A program made the position numbers and the translations under genes. The notes beneath the pieces were generated by a model, which did not search any database, was not told the DNA's origin, and was given only the letters and a program-made list of their open reading frames with translations. From JAJRRH01 sp047638815 (GTDB lineage Bacteria > Bacteroidota > Bacteroidia > Flavobacteriales_D > JABDKJ01), in the NCBI GenBank assembly GCA_047638815.1, contig JBLIMR010000050.1:1-18943 (forward strand): a stretch of 18,943 nt of DNA. The letters are read 5' to 3'. This document shows positions 6,968 through 14,811 of the stretch, piece by piece (position 1 is the stretch's first letter; every line of letters starts with the position of its first letter).

Positions 6968-9511
6968 TTAGAAGACAAAATTGTTTTCATCTATATCTCT
7001 TCTTCGTTGAAGTTTTAGATCTTGAAGAACAGAAGCTTTTACATTTAGCTGTAAGTTGTAACTTTTTCTAGTTCCTATTGGAATATATCCTGCGACAAAC
7101 TCCCAACAGTGTAGATCCCAATGTAGTGTGAGATTTAAGTTGGTTACCTTATCTTCTTGAAAGCTGTAGGCGCCATTATATCCAATTTTCCACTTTTCAA
7201 AAAGTCTCACATCACCGTTCGATCGAATGTCTTGTCTGTCCGTTTTTACAAACCCTTCATCCACTGAAAAGGCATTTGCTCTACCAAAGGTATAAGATGC
7301 ATTAAATGACCATGGCACATTGAAGTCCACGAAAAGATCTCTGTTTCTTTCAATAGCATCGAGATCAGGGTCACCAGAAGGGATTGGTGTTATATCCTTT
7401 GACTTATTTTGTCCATTACCACCCCTGAAACGAAAGTTAATTCCAAGGGAATTATTTATTAGTGTAGGGAACTTGCCATTTGACCATGTGAATACATTGA
7501 TGGTCCTACCTTCACTATTTAACTCATAAGGTCTATAGCTACTTTGATAGTTGATGTCAATGTTTTTGAACAGCTTAGTTCTTGCTGTAAGACGAATATT
7601 AGACAGATTTAATGAGTCGGCCAAAAGATTGTATGCTGAAGAGAGGGAGAAGTTATCGATAATCCCCATCTTCTTAAAGCCGACACCTGTTGTATCTTTC
7701 CTATCTCGAACTTTCATCTCTAGGTTATTCATTAGTGACATGGTCACAGAACCATTTTCAACTAGGTTTCCTTGATTATAAACACTTAGACTATATGGAT
7801 TATATTCATCAAAGGATAAAGAATCCTGTTGAAAGCCACCGATATTAAAATCAGACTCAGGACTATAGCTGACTCCAATAGAAGGCGTAATAACATGTCT
7901 TATGGCTTTAATACGATCTCCGTTAAATTGAAAAAGCCCAAAAACCTTGGTTGTAACATTCGCTCTCAAGCTCACATCATCTGTCATCCAAAAACCATCA
8001 ATGGTATCGTTATCGTATGTTAAGCTTTCTTGGTTCAAGAATTTCTCATTCCTTTTGAAATGCCATCTCTGTCTATAGGAAATGCTTGGAACAATACTGA
8101 ATGGTCCTGCCTTTAATGAGGCAGAAGTATTAATATTGTGAAGGACACCATTGCTCACATTATCGCTGAGTTGATTTATTTTATTGAATCCCAATTCACT
8201 TTCAGTCACGTTTCTCAATTTATTATCAAGCGTACTTGAGTAATTCACAGCAATCTTATCATACCACTTACTTCCAGTTTTACTTCCTGAGATAAGATGT
8301 GTAGGCAGAAAGAACCGGTTCAATGTAAAGTTTATGCTAGGTAAGGTGAATGCATATAATCCCGTTCCCAAGTTCTGATTATGAGTGGCCGTGCTCGAGA
8401 TTTGCATCTTCTGCCATGACTTTGAGTAGGAAATCGTTGAGTTAGAGTTGTTTTGAACGTAATTGTCGGTTGAAGAAGTAAAGTTATTTCTATCCTTTTG
8501 TATCGAACCCAGATTCACCTTTGCGCTAAAAGTTCTATTGGTACTAGCTTTTGGATCTTGTCGGTGTTGCCAACCTATATTGAATGTCTTAAGACGACTA
8601 TCTGTGTTTAGTTCAGCATTTCCTTCTATTCTTGAATCAAAACTAATATTCAAACCACCAGAGTATTTATATTTACTGACGTATCTGGTGTTGTTGTCAA
8701 AGCCCCAAGTGCCTCGAGCATATAAGTCAACAGTGATTTTGGTGTCAAAGTTATTGCCTATTGGAATATAATACCCTCCTCGGGTGAGGTAAAACCCCAA
8801 ACTGCCGCTTTCTCCATAACTTGGAATTAAGACGCCTGCTTTTTGTTTGTCGGAGTTTGGAAAAAAACCAAAAGGCAAAGCAAGAGGTGTAGGCACATTG
8901 CCAACTTTCATGAATACAGGTCCTGTCACTACTGTTTTATCGGGAACTACAATCATTTTCTTAAACCTGAAATGATAATGTGGTTTGTCATTACTGCAGG
9001 TGGTGTATTTCCCCCAAAGATTATGAATCTGCTCATTGGAATGTCTTTTCGATTTTTCCGCGTGGATATAACTTTCATTATCATTCGTTTTAACCGCGCT
9101 TATAAGCCCCTCCTTTGTTTCGAAATTGTATTTTATAGTATCACTTCTGAAGGCCTGATCCCCCTCTGCGAAAATTGGCCGACCAATTGGATTGCCTAAG
9201 CTATCCAAAGTACCATAGGCTAGAACTTCATTATTTTTGAAATCAAATGCAATAAAATCAGCTTCCAACGTTATATCACCATAGGTCACCTTCGCTTGAT
9301 TATACATCTTTACTATCTGATTATGAATATCATATACAGTAGAGTCTAAAGCCGGATATTGGATAACTTCATCAATTGGACCACTTTTTGTGCTGTCTAC
9401 GGTAAGACTGTCTGTGTTGATAATAATGGAGTCGGATAAAAGGATAATCTCATCCATTTCAGTTGAAGAAGAATCAACCTGAGCATGATAATTTATTGGT
9501 GCTACTATCAA
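6968..9511 (-). CDS. lptD: LPS-assembly protein LptD (Bacteroidota type)
   Basis: LptD is the outer-membrane beta-barrel that inserts lipopolysaccharide into the outer leaflet. The 847 residues start with a low-complexity Ser/Asp region, then an OstA/LptA-like beta-jellyroll domain (about 60-230; NQIVKMYNQAKVTYGD, then EADFIAFDFKNNEVLAYG). A long barrel region follows, of alternating strands with many N, S, T and aromatic residues, ending in Phe (ENNFVF) as expected for BAM-dependent insertion. The segment KMIVVPDKTVVTGPVFMKVG and the nearby LALPFGFFP are typical of the family. The start given is TTG, but the frame stays open upstream and encodes a fitting signal peptide (HIFISLPLILLLLIVAP) with no ATG, GTG or TTG before it; the real start may be an unusual codon such as ATT at 9562, or lie beyond a frameshift. 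The gene is divergent from the amidase. Confidence 0.88.
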   Translation of the reverse strand: MIVAPINYHAQVDSSSTEMDEIILLSDSIIINTDSLTVDSTKSGPIDEVIQYPALDSTVYDIHNQIVKMYNQAKVTYGDITLEADFIAFDFKNNEVLAYGTLDSLGNPIGRPIFAEGDQAFRSDTIKYNFETKEGLISAVKTNDNESYIHAEKSKRHSNEQIHNLWGKYTTCSNDKPHYHFRFKKMIVVPDKTVVTGPVFMKVGNVPTPLALPFGFFPNSDKQKAGVLIPSYGESGSLGFYLTRGGYYIPIGNNFDTKITVDLYARGTWGFDNNTRYVSKYKYSGGLNISFDSRIEGNAELNTDSRLKTFNIGWQHRQDPKASTNRTFSAKVNLGSIQKDRNNFTSSTDNYVQNNSNSTISYSKSWQKMQISSTATHNQNLGTGLYAFTLPSINFTLNRFFLPTHLISGSKTGSKWYDKIAVNYSSTLDNKLRNVTESELGFNKINQLSDNVSNGVLHNINTSASLKAGPFSIVPSISYRQRWHFKRNEKFLNQESLTYDNDTIDGFWMTDDVSLRANVTTKVFGLFQFNGDRIKAIRHVITPSIGVSYSPESDFNIGGFQQDSLSFDEYNPYSLSVYNQGNLVENGSVTMSLMNNLEMKVRDRKDTTGVGFKKMGIIDNFSLSSAYNLLADSLNLSNIRLTARTKLFKNIDINYQSSYRPYELNSEGRTINVFTWSNGKFPTLINNSLGINFRFRGGNGQNKSKDITPIPSGDPDLDAIERNRDLFVDFNVPWSFNASYTFGRANAFSVDEGFVKTDRQDIRSNGDVRLFEKWKIGYNGAYSFQEDKVTNLNLTLHWDLHCWEFVAGYIPIGTRKSYNLQLNVKASVLQDLKLQRRRDIDENNFVF

Positions 9512-9567
9512 CAGGAGGAGGAGGATAAGTGGAAGGCTTATAAAGATATGCCAGCGACCAATATGTT

Positions 9568-9575
9568 TATTTTTG
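9568..9575 (+). promoter_or_regulatory. Bacteroidota -7 promoter element for the amidase gene (TATTTTTG)
   Basis: TATTTTTG matches TAnnTTTG and lies 43 bp upstream of the ATG at 9619, inside the divergent lptD/amidase gap. No clear -33 element is seen. It would overlap the lptD signal-peptide region if lptD starts upstream as argued. Confidence 0.3.
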
Positions 9576-9618
9576 AGTTGAATGGGGCGGTATTATTTGA
9601 TGATAAAAGTAAAAATAT

Positions 9619-10839
9619 ATGAACAATAAACACTTTCTGTTTACGAACAAGAACCTTGCCAATAAAAAAACGGTTACTGGCTTGGTAATCATCATGATTG
9701 CATCACTTCTTTTTGGCTTCAATGTCGATGAGAATGAAACGTATGATGATGTTAAAGTACTAAGGAAGGTCATGATTGATGCTGGACACGGTGGTCATGA
9801 TCCAGGAAATCTTTGTACAAAGAGATATGATGAAACAGAGAAAGATCTTGTTTTACAGGTTTCATTGAAGGTCGGAAAGAAAATAGAAGAACTTTATCCA
9901 GGGGTTGAAGTACTGTATACTCGAACAACAGATGTCTTTTTAGAATTACACGAAAGAACAGCACTTGCCAACAAAAACGATGTAGACTTGTTTGTTTCGA
10001 TTCATTGTGATGCTGTTGATAATAGTAGTGCTAAAGGTTGTGGTAGTTTTGTTATAGGTCCAGCAAAAACGAGTGCCAATTTGAAACTTGCTCAAAGAGA
10101 GAATGCAACTATGCTTAAGGAAAAGGACTACGAAAAGAACTACTCCGGATTCGATCCATACTCTCCAGAAAGTTATATTGAAATGAGCCTCAGGCAGAAT
10201 ACGCACATGAGTCAGAGCTTAAACTTCGCTCAATTGGTACAGGATGAATTTCGAAATGGTGCGAAGAGAATTGACAGAGGGGTTAAGCAGGCGCCATATT
10301 GGGTTATATCTTTTACGACTATGCCTAGTGTATTGGTCGAACTTGGGTTTACAACCAATAAAGAAGAAGAAGATTTTCTGCGTTCTGCAGATGGACAAAA
10401 GAAAATGTCAAACGCTATCGTAAATGCCTTCGGAAAATACAAAAAGAATATGGAGGCGAGCCAGAAGGAACAAATAAGTATTCCGGTAGTAAGGGAAGAA
10501 GTTGTCATGGATAAGCCAAAAGAGATTGTTACAGAAATTGAGAAACCTAAAGTTGAAGTGATTAGAACTTCTAGCAATGATTCTGAAGTTTATTTCAAAG
10601 TTCAAATAGCAACATCTTCTAGTCCAGTTTCTATTGCTCCAGAAAACTTCAAGGGACTTTCAGGTGTTAGTGAATATCAAAGTGGAGGGCTGTACAAATA
10701 CACCTGCGGCAATGAGAAGAGCTATAAGAAAGCTAAATCTATGATGAGTAAAATCAAAGAGAAAAATTATCCGGGGGCATTTATCGTTGCCTTCAAAGGT
10801 GGCGAGCGCATTGATTTGGCAGATGCTATTGTTTATTAA
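9619..10839 (+). CDS. N-acetylmuramoyl-L-alanine amidase (Amidase_3) with C-terminal SPOR-like domain
   Basis: This enzyme cleaves the amide bond between N-acetylmuramic acid and the stem peptide of peptidoglycan, in the periplasm, usually at division sites. Of 406 residues, the first 36 form a signal or anchor segment (TVTGLVIIMIASLLFGF). The Amidase_3 domain spans about 48-265. It shows zinc ligands H57 (MIDAGHGGHDPG), E74 (DETEKDL) and H129 (VSIHCDA), and the catalytic Glu E241 in SVLVELGFTTN. A linker rich in E, K and V (270-320) leads to a domain of about 80 residues starting YFKVQIATSS and including EYQSGGLYKYTCG, which resembles a SPOR domain that binds denuded glycan strands. It is divergent from lptD; both genes serve envelope construction. 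All active-site residues are present, so it should be active. The start ATG precedes the signal peptide properly. Confidence 0.94.
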   Translation: MNNKHFLFTNKNLANKKTVTGLVIIMIASLLFGFNVDENETYDDVKVLRKVMIDAGHGGHDPGNLCTKRYDETEKDLVLQVSLKVGKKIEELYPGVEVLYTRTTDVFLELHERTALANKNDVDLFVSIHCDAVDNSSAKGCGSFVIGPAKTSANLKLAQRENATMLKEKDYEKNYSGFDPYSPESYIEMSLRQNTHMSQSLNFAQLVQDEFRNGAKRIDRGVKQAPYWVISFTTMPSVLVELGFTTNKEEEDFLRSADGQKKMSNAIVNAFGKYKKNMEASQKEQISIPVVREEVVMDKPKEIVTEIEKPKVEVIRTSSNDSEVYFKVQIATSSSPVSIAPENFKGLSGVSEYQSGGLYKYTCGNEKSYKKAKSMMSKIKEKNYPGAFIVAFKGGERIDLADAIVY

Positions 10840-10873
10840 TGATTTTGGTTTGTAATTACTACCCTTTTGGCAT

Positions 10874-10952
10874 GGAGCAGCCAGGGAGGACCCAGCTCCG
10901 CGGCATTTGCAATGCTGCGGAAACGTTCTATGAAAGATTGATTTTCAATCTT
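10874..10952. repeat. Cluster of GC-rich hairpins downstream of the amidase gene
   Basis: Three inverted repeats lie in tandem: GGAGC (10874-10878) with GCTCC (10895-10899); CCGCGGCATT-TGC-AATGCTGCGG (10898-10920, nine of ten positions exact and one G-U); and AAGATTGA-TTT-TCAATCTT (10934-10952, eight exact pairs). The first 50 bp are clearly richer in G and C than the surrounding DNA. None is followed by a T-tract, so they do not look like simple terminators. The location next to an IS110 remnant suggests an insertion-element end or a structured non-coding segment. Confidence 0.5.
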
Positions 10953-11071
10953 AGGAGAAATAGCAGAATAAAATGTTCCTGTCAAAAAGTAGCATATAAG
11001 CTCTAAATATAGCTTAAAGGGTGTATGAAGAAAGTTTTTAACATGTATTGAAATGATCTTACTTAAACTGG

Positions 11072-11422
11072 TTAAGGAAGCTCCGTACACTCAAAGAATC
11101 TAACATCATAATTAGGAACTGTACAAGCAAAACCTTTTGGATTTGCAGGGTTATAGGTTCTTAATGTGAGTTCACGATATTTATTGTCTTTATTTCGATA
11201 TTTACTTGTGTGCGTTGCTCCTTTAATACAGCTTCCTGAAGTATGTTCAAATGGTGCAATACCAGCATAAGAAGCAAACTTTCTTGCATCATCAAATAGT
11301 TGAAAGTTCTGGGTGCATATTATCATATAACATGCAGAAACCATCCCTATTCCTGGTATTGAAGTTATCAATCCGTAATCCGTGACACACGTCACAGTTC
11401 GAAAGAATGTAAACGAAGTCAA
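11072..11422 (-). mobile_element. IS110-family transposase remnant (C-terminal domain only)
   Basis: The minus-strand frame carries about 65 residues (11189-11383) that clearly resemble the C-terminal Transposase_20 (IS116/IS110/IS902) domain: the helix-hairpin-helix SIPGIGMVSACYMI, then FDDARKFASYAGIAPFEHTSG, and SCIKGATHTSK. The N-terminal RuvC-like DEDD domain is missing, and after SKYRNK the sequence departs from the family into an unrelated tail (RTYNPANPKGFAC...ELP). Upstream of residue 14 it also departs, next to a GTGAC-ACAC-GTCAC palindrome at 11382-11395. It is therefore an internal fragment flanked by foreign sequence and cannot be functional. The surrounding 10840-11563 stretch has no other supported gene. 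Confidence 0.75.
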
Positions 11423-11535
11423 TTATTAATATGGTTTGGGTATATAGACGACCTCCAGAAACACTCATAAAAACGTACGCTCATTACAGCTCATTAATTA
11501 CTGAATATTTTCAGTGTACCCTAAGAATTTAGATA

Positions 11536-11543
11536 TAGCTTTG
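11536..11543 (+). promoter_or_regulatory. Bacteroidota -7 promoter element (TAGCTTTG)
   Basis: TAGCTTTG fits TAnnTTTG and ends 20 bp before the ATG at 11564, giving a leader of roughly 14 bases. An A10 run follows it directly. A clear -33 element is absent. Confidence 0.45.
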
Positions 11544-11563
11544 CAAAAAAAAAATAGCAGTTC

Positions 11564-12010
11564 ATGTGGCGTATTAAGGAATACAAGAAAATGTTCGAGG
11601 TGGAATCAGAAATTGATCTTAAAGAACTTAAAAAGAGTTACCGAAAACTCATGAAAGATTGGCACCCGGATAAATTTTTGGATGAGGATAAAAAGGCGGA
11701 AGCTGAACTTCAAAGCCAAAAGATTATTGCGGCTAACCATTTCTTAGTGAGTATCGCTCCTGAAACAAAAGTTGCAAAACATGACGAATACCAGGCCACC
11801 ATCACCAAGTCAAAGATCTCGGATTATGACCATAAAGGCTCATTAATGACAGTGACATTCTCTGATGGTAATACCTATGAATATTTTGGCGTGAGCTCGA
11901 AACTTTTTGGACAATTCCATAATAGTGACATTCAAGTTCGATTTGGAAAGAGAAAGATTTTTAATGCTTTCTTGTATAGAAAGACCCAAAAGGCATTAAA
12001 AGAGGAGTAG
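11564..12010 (+). CDS. J-domain protein with C-terminal KTSC-like domain
   Basis: This protein has 148 residues and is cytoplasmic. An N-terminal J domain (about 5-62) starts at helix I around MFEV, has helix II LKKSYRKLMKD, and carries the essential HPD tripeptide at H34-P35-D36, so it should stimulate the ATPase of a DnaK-type Hsp70. Residues about 84-140 (ISDYDHKGSLMTVTFSDGNT, then YEYFGVSSKLFGQF) resemble a KTSC domain, a small domain often fused to nucleic-acid or chaperone-related modules. No Gly/Phe region or zinc-finger domain is present, so this is a class C (type III) J protein rather than DnaJ itself. It is transcribed alone, between the IS110 remnant and the MCE operon, from a likely -7 element at 11536. 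What the KTSC-like part recognises is unknown. Confidence 0.88.
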   Translation: MWRIKEYKKMFEVESEIDLKELKKSYRKLMKDWHPDKFLDEDKKAEAELQSQKIIAANHFLVSIAPETKVAKHDEYQATITKSKISDYDHKGSLMTVTFSDGNTYEYFGVSSKLFGQFHNSDIQVRFGKRKIFNAFLYRKTQKALKEE

Positions 12011-12025
12011 AGAGCCTTTAGCTCT
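12011..12025 (+). terminator. Small hairpin directly after the J-domain gene
   Basis: AGAGC-CTTTA-GCTCT starts at the base after the stop codon. The stem is only 5 bp, and AAAAT follows rather than a T-tract, so termination here is a weak suggestion. Confidence 0.2.
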
Positions 12026-12419
12026 AAAATTATCACCCTTCTGTAGCAGTAGGATGTTTCTCTCAAATATGAGATTTAATGTATCTGATCTCAGCAATGG
12101 TTTGTACATATTAAGGGCTGAAATTAATGGAGTATTTTTCACAAGCAAATTTCTAAAACAATAGGCCTAGTCATTTGCCTCAACAAGAATGACCATCCTC
12201 TGGGTTAACTTTCTTTTTGATCTGAAGTCAGTAATTCTAAACACTCTCTTTCTTCATCTATATAAGTATTTTTATTTCGAACTTTCGAACTTTCGAACTT
12301 TCGCAGTTTATCAGAATGGAAAAACTGATTTGAGATTGAATTGTATGGACTCAAACTTATTATCTAATATCTTTTAGTAAATGTCCATAGTGAATGGACT
12401 TAAATTTATTTCTATTCAA
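12026..12419. other. Gene-poor intergenic stretch before the MCE operon
   Basis: About 390 bp carry no coding region I can support. One 62-codon frame (12189-12377) is a chance opening through low-complexity A+T and the tandem repeat. A small inverted repeat TCTCA-AATA-TGAGA lies at 12061-12074, and the 8-bp tandem repeat is at 12275-12303. The promoter of the next gene is at the right edge. Confidence 0.5.
12275..12303. repeat. Short tandem repeat, unit TTTCGAAC, about 3.6 copies
   Basis: TTTCGAAC occurs three times exactly in a row (12275-12298), followed by TTTCG. The unit contains the palindrome TTCGAA. It lies about 120 bp upstream of the promoter of the MCE operon. Confidence 0.85.
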
Positions 12420-12427
12420 TATCTTTG
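12420..12427 (+). promoter_or_regulatory. Bacteroidota -7 promoter element of the MCE operon (TATCTTTG)
   Basis: TATCTTTG fits TAnnTTTG and ends 16 bp before the ATG at 12444, so the mRNA would start about 10 bases before that codon. This argues against the longer frame that opens at 12381, because the element would then be inside the gene. Confidence 0.5.
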
Positions 12428-12443
12428 TAGTATATACATGTAT

Positions 12444-13460
12444 ATGTCTAAAGAATTAAAAATTGGTCTATTCATTATTGTCACAATAGCGATGGTGGTG
12501 ATCGGGGTGCAATATTTGAAGGGTAGTTACATCTTCAATAATGATCGTGTCTTTTACGGAATTTATGATCGGGTACAAGGTTTAACAAGGACTAATTCTG
12601 TCACATACAATGGGCTCAAGGTTGGACAGGTAAGGGAGATTGCACTTTCGAAGAATCATCCTGGAAAAATTGCGGTAACTATAGTTATTGAAAATGATGA
12701 TTTTGTTTTCTCAAAAGACTCACAAGCAAAAATAGAAAGTACGCTAATAGGAGAAGTTTCTGTATCTATATTGCCGGGGAAAGTAGGCGTAGAAGCAGAA
12801 AATGGTGATACCCTCGGGATTATCGTTAGTCAAGGTTTTACCGAGGCCGTTTATTCTGAGATAGAGCCGATTAAAGTAAAAGCTTTACAATTGATTAGCT
12901 CTGTTGACTCATTGCTTGAACTTACTCGATCAATTTTGGATGAGGATGCAAGACCACATCTGACAGAAGGTTTTGCAAGCATGAGTTCCGGTCTTAAATC
13001 TTTAGAGCGGTCAGCACAAAAATTAGATGGTCTTATGGCATCTGAAAGAGATAAGTTAAGTGGAATATTCACGAATCTTCAAACCATTACAGATGCTTTT
13101 GCAGCCAATAGCGGAAGTATGAGTGATGCGATTCAAAACTTCGCCCAGATTTCTGATTCATTGGCAAAAGTAGATTTGGCTTCAGTTGTGAAAAATGCAG
13201 GAAAAGCTGTAACAGATGTCGCTGAGATAATGAACAAAATTAATGTTGGTGAAGGCTCGATGGCCCTATTAATCAATAATGATAGTCTTCATAATTCTTT
13301 GGTTGCATCGAGCAATGAACTCACCTTACTTTTAGAGGATATGAAAGCTCATCCTAACAGATACATTCACTTTTCAGTTTTTGGAAAAAAGGAAAAGAAA
13401 TTAAGGCTGACTCAAAAGGAAGCGGATCGACTACAGAAATTGCTTAATCAGACAAATTAA
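12444..13460 (+). CDS. MCE-family (MlaD-like) lipid-transport protein
   Basis: MCE proteins sit at the inner membrane and form periplasmic conduits that move phospholipids or other lipids between membranes. The 338-residue product starts MSKELKIGLF with one membrane anchor (LFIIVTIAMVVIGVQYL), then a single MCE domain (about 35-115; YDRVQGLTRTNSVTYNGLKV, then AKIESTLIGEVSVSILPG). A long helical region follows (about 135-290, many S, D and L), which in relatives forms the needle or tunnel. The end is basic and charged. An in-frame opening extends to 12381, but its first 21 residues do not look like an MCE start, and the -7 element lies within it; ATG 12438 is the only close alternative. The following Fe-S gene starts 8 bp after the stop, so they form an operon. 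No ABC ATPase or permease partner (MlaF/MlaE-like) is in the window. Confidence 0.9.
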   Translation: MSKELKIGLFIIVTIAMVVIGVQYLKGSYIFNNDRVFYGIYDRVQGLTRTNSVTYNGLKVGQVREIALSKNHPGKIAVTIVIENDDFVFSKDSQAKIESTLIGEVSVSILPGKVGVEAENGDTLGIIVSQGFTEAVYSEIEPIKVKALQLISSVDSLLELTRSILDEDARPHLTEGFASMSSGLKSLERSAQKLDGLMASERDKLSGIFTNLQTITDAFAANSGSMSDAIQNFAQISDSLAKVDLASVVKNAGKAVTDVAEIMNKINVGEGSMALLINNDSLHNSLVASSNELTLLLEDMKAHPNRYIHFSVFGKKEKKLRLTQKEADRLQKLLNQTN

Positions 13461-13468
13461 CTAAGATC

Positions 13469-14803
13469 ATGGGTATTTCATCTATAATATTTCTCATTGC
13501 GCTCACGACTGGAGGATTCTTTTTTGTCAAAAGAATAGCCCTTATAAAGTACTACATCAATCTTGGTAAGGATCAAGTGATCAATGATAGAAAAGGAGAA
13601 CGATGGGGAAACATGGCTCGAGTGGCTATGGGACAATCAAAAATGGTGCGTAGACCCGTTGCAGGCTTCTTACATATTCTTGTTTATGTCGGTTTTATCA
13701 TTGTTAATATTGAGGTTTTAGAGATAATTATCGATGGTGTCTTTGGTACGCATCGTGTTTTTGCAGGTTTCTTTCCCTCTGGCCTATACAATTTCTTGAT
13801 TGCCTCTTTTGAGATCCTAGCTTTTTTAGTGTTTACGTCTTGTGTTATTTTTCTGATCAGAAGAAATGTGATGAGAATTAAGCGTTTCCTATCTCCGGAA
13901 ATGAAAGGCTGGCCGAAGAGTGACGCCAACCTAATCCTCATTTTTGAGATTCTTCTAATGTCTGCTTTCTTAAAAATGAATGCCATGGATCAAGTCCTCC
14001 AGGATATGGGGGCAGAGCATTATGTGGTAGCAGGTACTTATCCTATCAGTCAATATTTAAAGGTGTTTTTCCAGAATTTCGAGATGGAAACATTAATAGT
14101 AATGGAACGAATTGCCTGGTGGTTTCATATTATCGGAATATTGATATTTGCTGTATATGTAACTTATTCAAAGCACTTACATATCTTCTTAGCATTCCCA
14201 AATACGTGGTATGCTAGATTGAACAACCCTGGAGAACTCAATAATCTTGAGAGTGTCAAAAATGAAGTGGAAAAAATGATGGATCCGAGTATCGATCCAT
14301 ATGCCACGCTACCCGAAGGTGCAGAAGCTGAAGTGGCACCAACTTTCGGAGCGAAAGACGTGACAGACCTCAGTTGGAAAAATGTAATGGATGCATTCAC
14401 ATGTACCGAATGTGGACGTTGTACCAGCGTTTGTCCAGCCAATCAAACTGGGAAATTATTGTCTCCAAGAAAGATAATGATGGATACTCGAGACAGGGCA
14501 CAAGAATTAGGAGACTTCAAAAAGAAAAATGGTGATGCTGAACATGACGGTAAGTCATTACTAAGAGATTACATCAAGGAAGAAGAAATTTGGGCATGTA
14601 CATCATGTAACGCTTGTGTTGATATCTGTCCAATTATGATTAATCCTTTGGATATTATCATTGATGTAAGAAGAAACTTGATTATGGAAGAATCAAAATC
14701 TCCAGAGTCAATAACAAGCATGTTTAATAACATTGAGAACAATGGTGCTCCGTGGGCTTTCAGCCCATCCGACAGAGATAAATGGAAAGAGGAGTTAAAC
14801 TAG
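13469..14803 (+). CDS. Membrane (Fe-S)-binding protein, heterodisulfide-reductase-related (NarI-like plus two 4Fe-4S clusters)
   Basis: This protein has 444 residues. The N-terminal half has about five hydrophobic segments (near 1-20, 66-92, 104-132, 148-168, 212-234) with histidines H69 (GFLHILVY), H220 (WWFHII), H236 and H238 (SKHLHIF) that could bind b-type heme, as in NarI/HdrE-like cytochromes. The C-terminal half is cytoplasmic and carries two classic [4Fe-4S] motifs: CTECGRCTSVCP (C312, C315, C318, C322) and CTSCNACVDICP (C377, C380, C383, C387). With the next gene it forms a pair equivalent to the two halves of an HdrD-like protein, suggesting electron transfer between the quinone pool and a thiol or other cytoplasmic substrate. 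The real donor and acceptor are unknown. It lies 8 bp after the MCE gene and 8 bp before the partner gene, hence cotranscribed. Confidence 0.92.
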   Translation: MGISSIIFLIALTTGGFFFVKRIALIKYYINLGKDQVINDRKGERWGNMARVAMGQSKMVRRPVAGFLHILVYVGFIIVNIEVLEIIIDGVFGTHRVFAGFFPSGLYNFLIASFEILAFLVFTSCVIFLIRRNVMRIKRFLSPEMKGWPKSDANLILIFEILLMSAFLKMNAMDQVLQDMGAEHYVVAGTYPISQYLKVFFQNFEMETLIVMERIAWWFHIIGILIFAVYVTYSKHLHIFLAFPNTWYARLNNPGELNNLESVKNEVEKMMDPSIDPYATLPEGAEAEVAPTFGAKDVTDLSWKNVMDAFTCTECGRCTSVCPANQTGKLLSPRKIMMDTRDRAQELGDFKKKNGDAEHDGKSLLRDYIKEEEIWACTSCNACVDICPIMINPLDIIIDVRRNLIMEESKSPESITSMFNNIENNGAPWAFSPSDRDKWKEELN

Positions 14804-14811
14804 ATAAAGAG

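Noticed and set aside
8463..9199. Plus-strand open frames of 102 and 118 codons (8463-8771 and 8843-9199)
   Set aside because: They lie antisense within lptD, show no domain, and are shadows of its codon use.
10836..11090. 84-codon minus-strand frame (ends AAELGPPWLLHAKRVVITNQNH)
   Set aside because: It runs through the hairpin cluster, overlaps the amidase stop and the transposase-remnant tail, and resembles no domain I know. The frame is probably fortuitous in repeat-like DNA.
12275..12303. Tandem repeat as a CRISPR remnant
   Set aside because: The 8-bp units are contiguous with no spacers, and no cas genes are present.
12189..12377. 62-codon plus-strand frame before the MCE operon
   Set aside because: It translates low-complexity A+T sequence and the TTTCGAAC repeat; there is no domain, and the composition is unlike neighbouring genes.
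12381..12443. Upstream extension of the MCE gene to ATG 12381
   Set aside because: The added 21 residues do not resemble an MCE start, and the TATCTTTG promoter element falls inside them.
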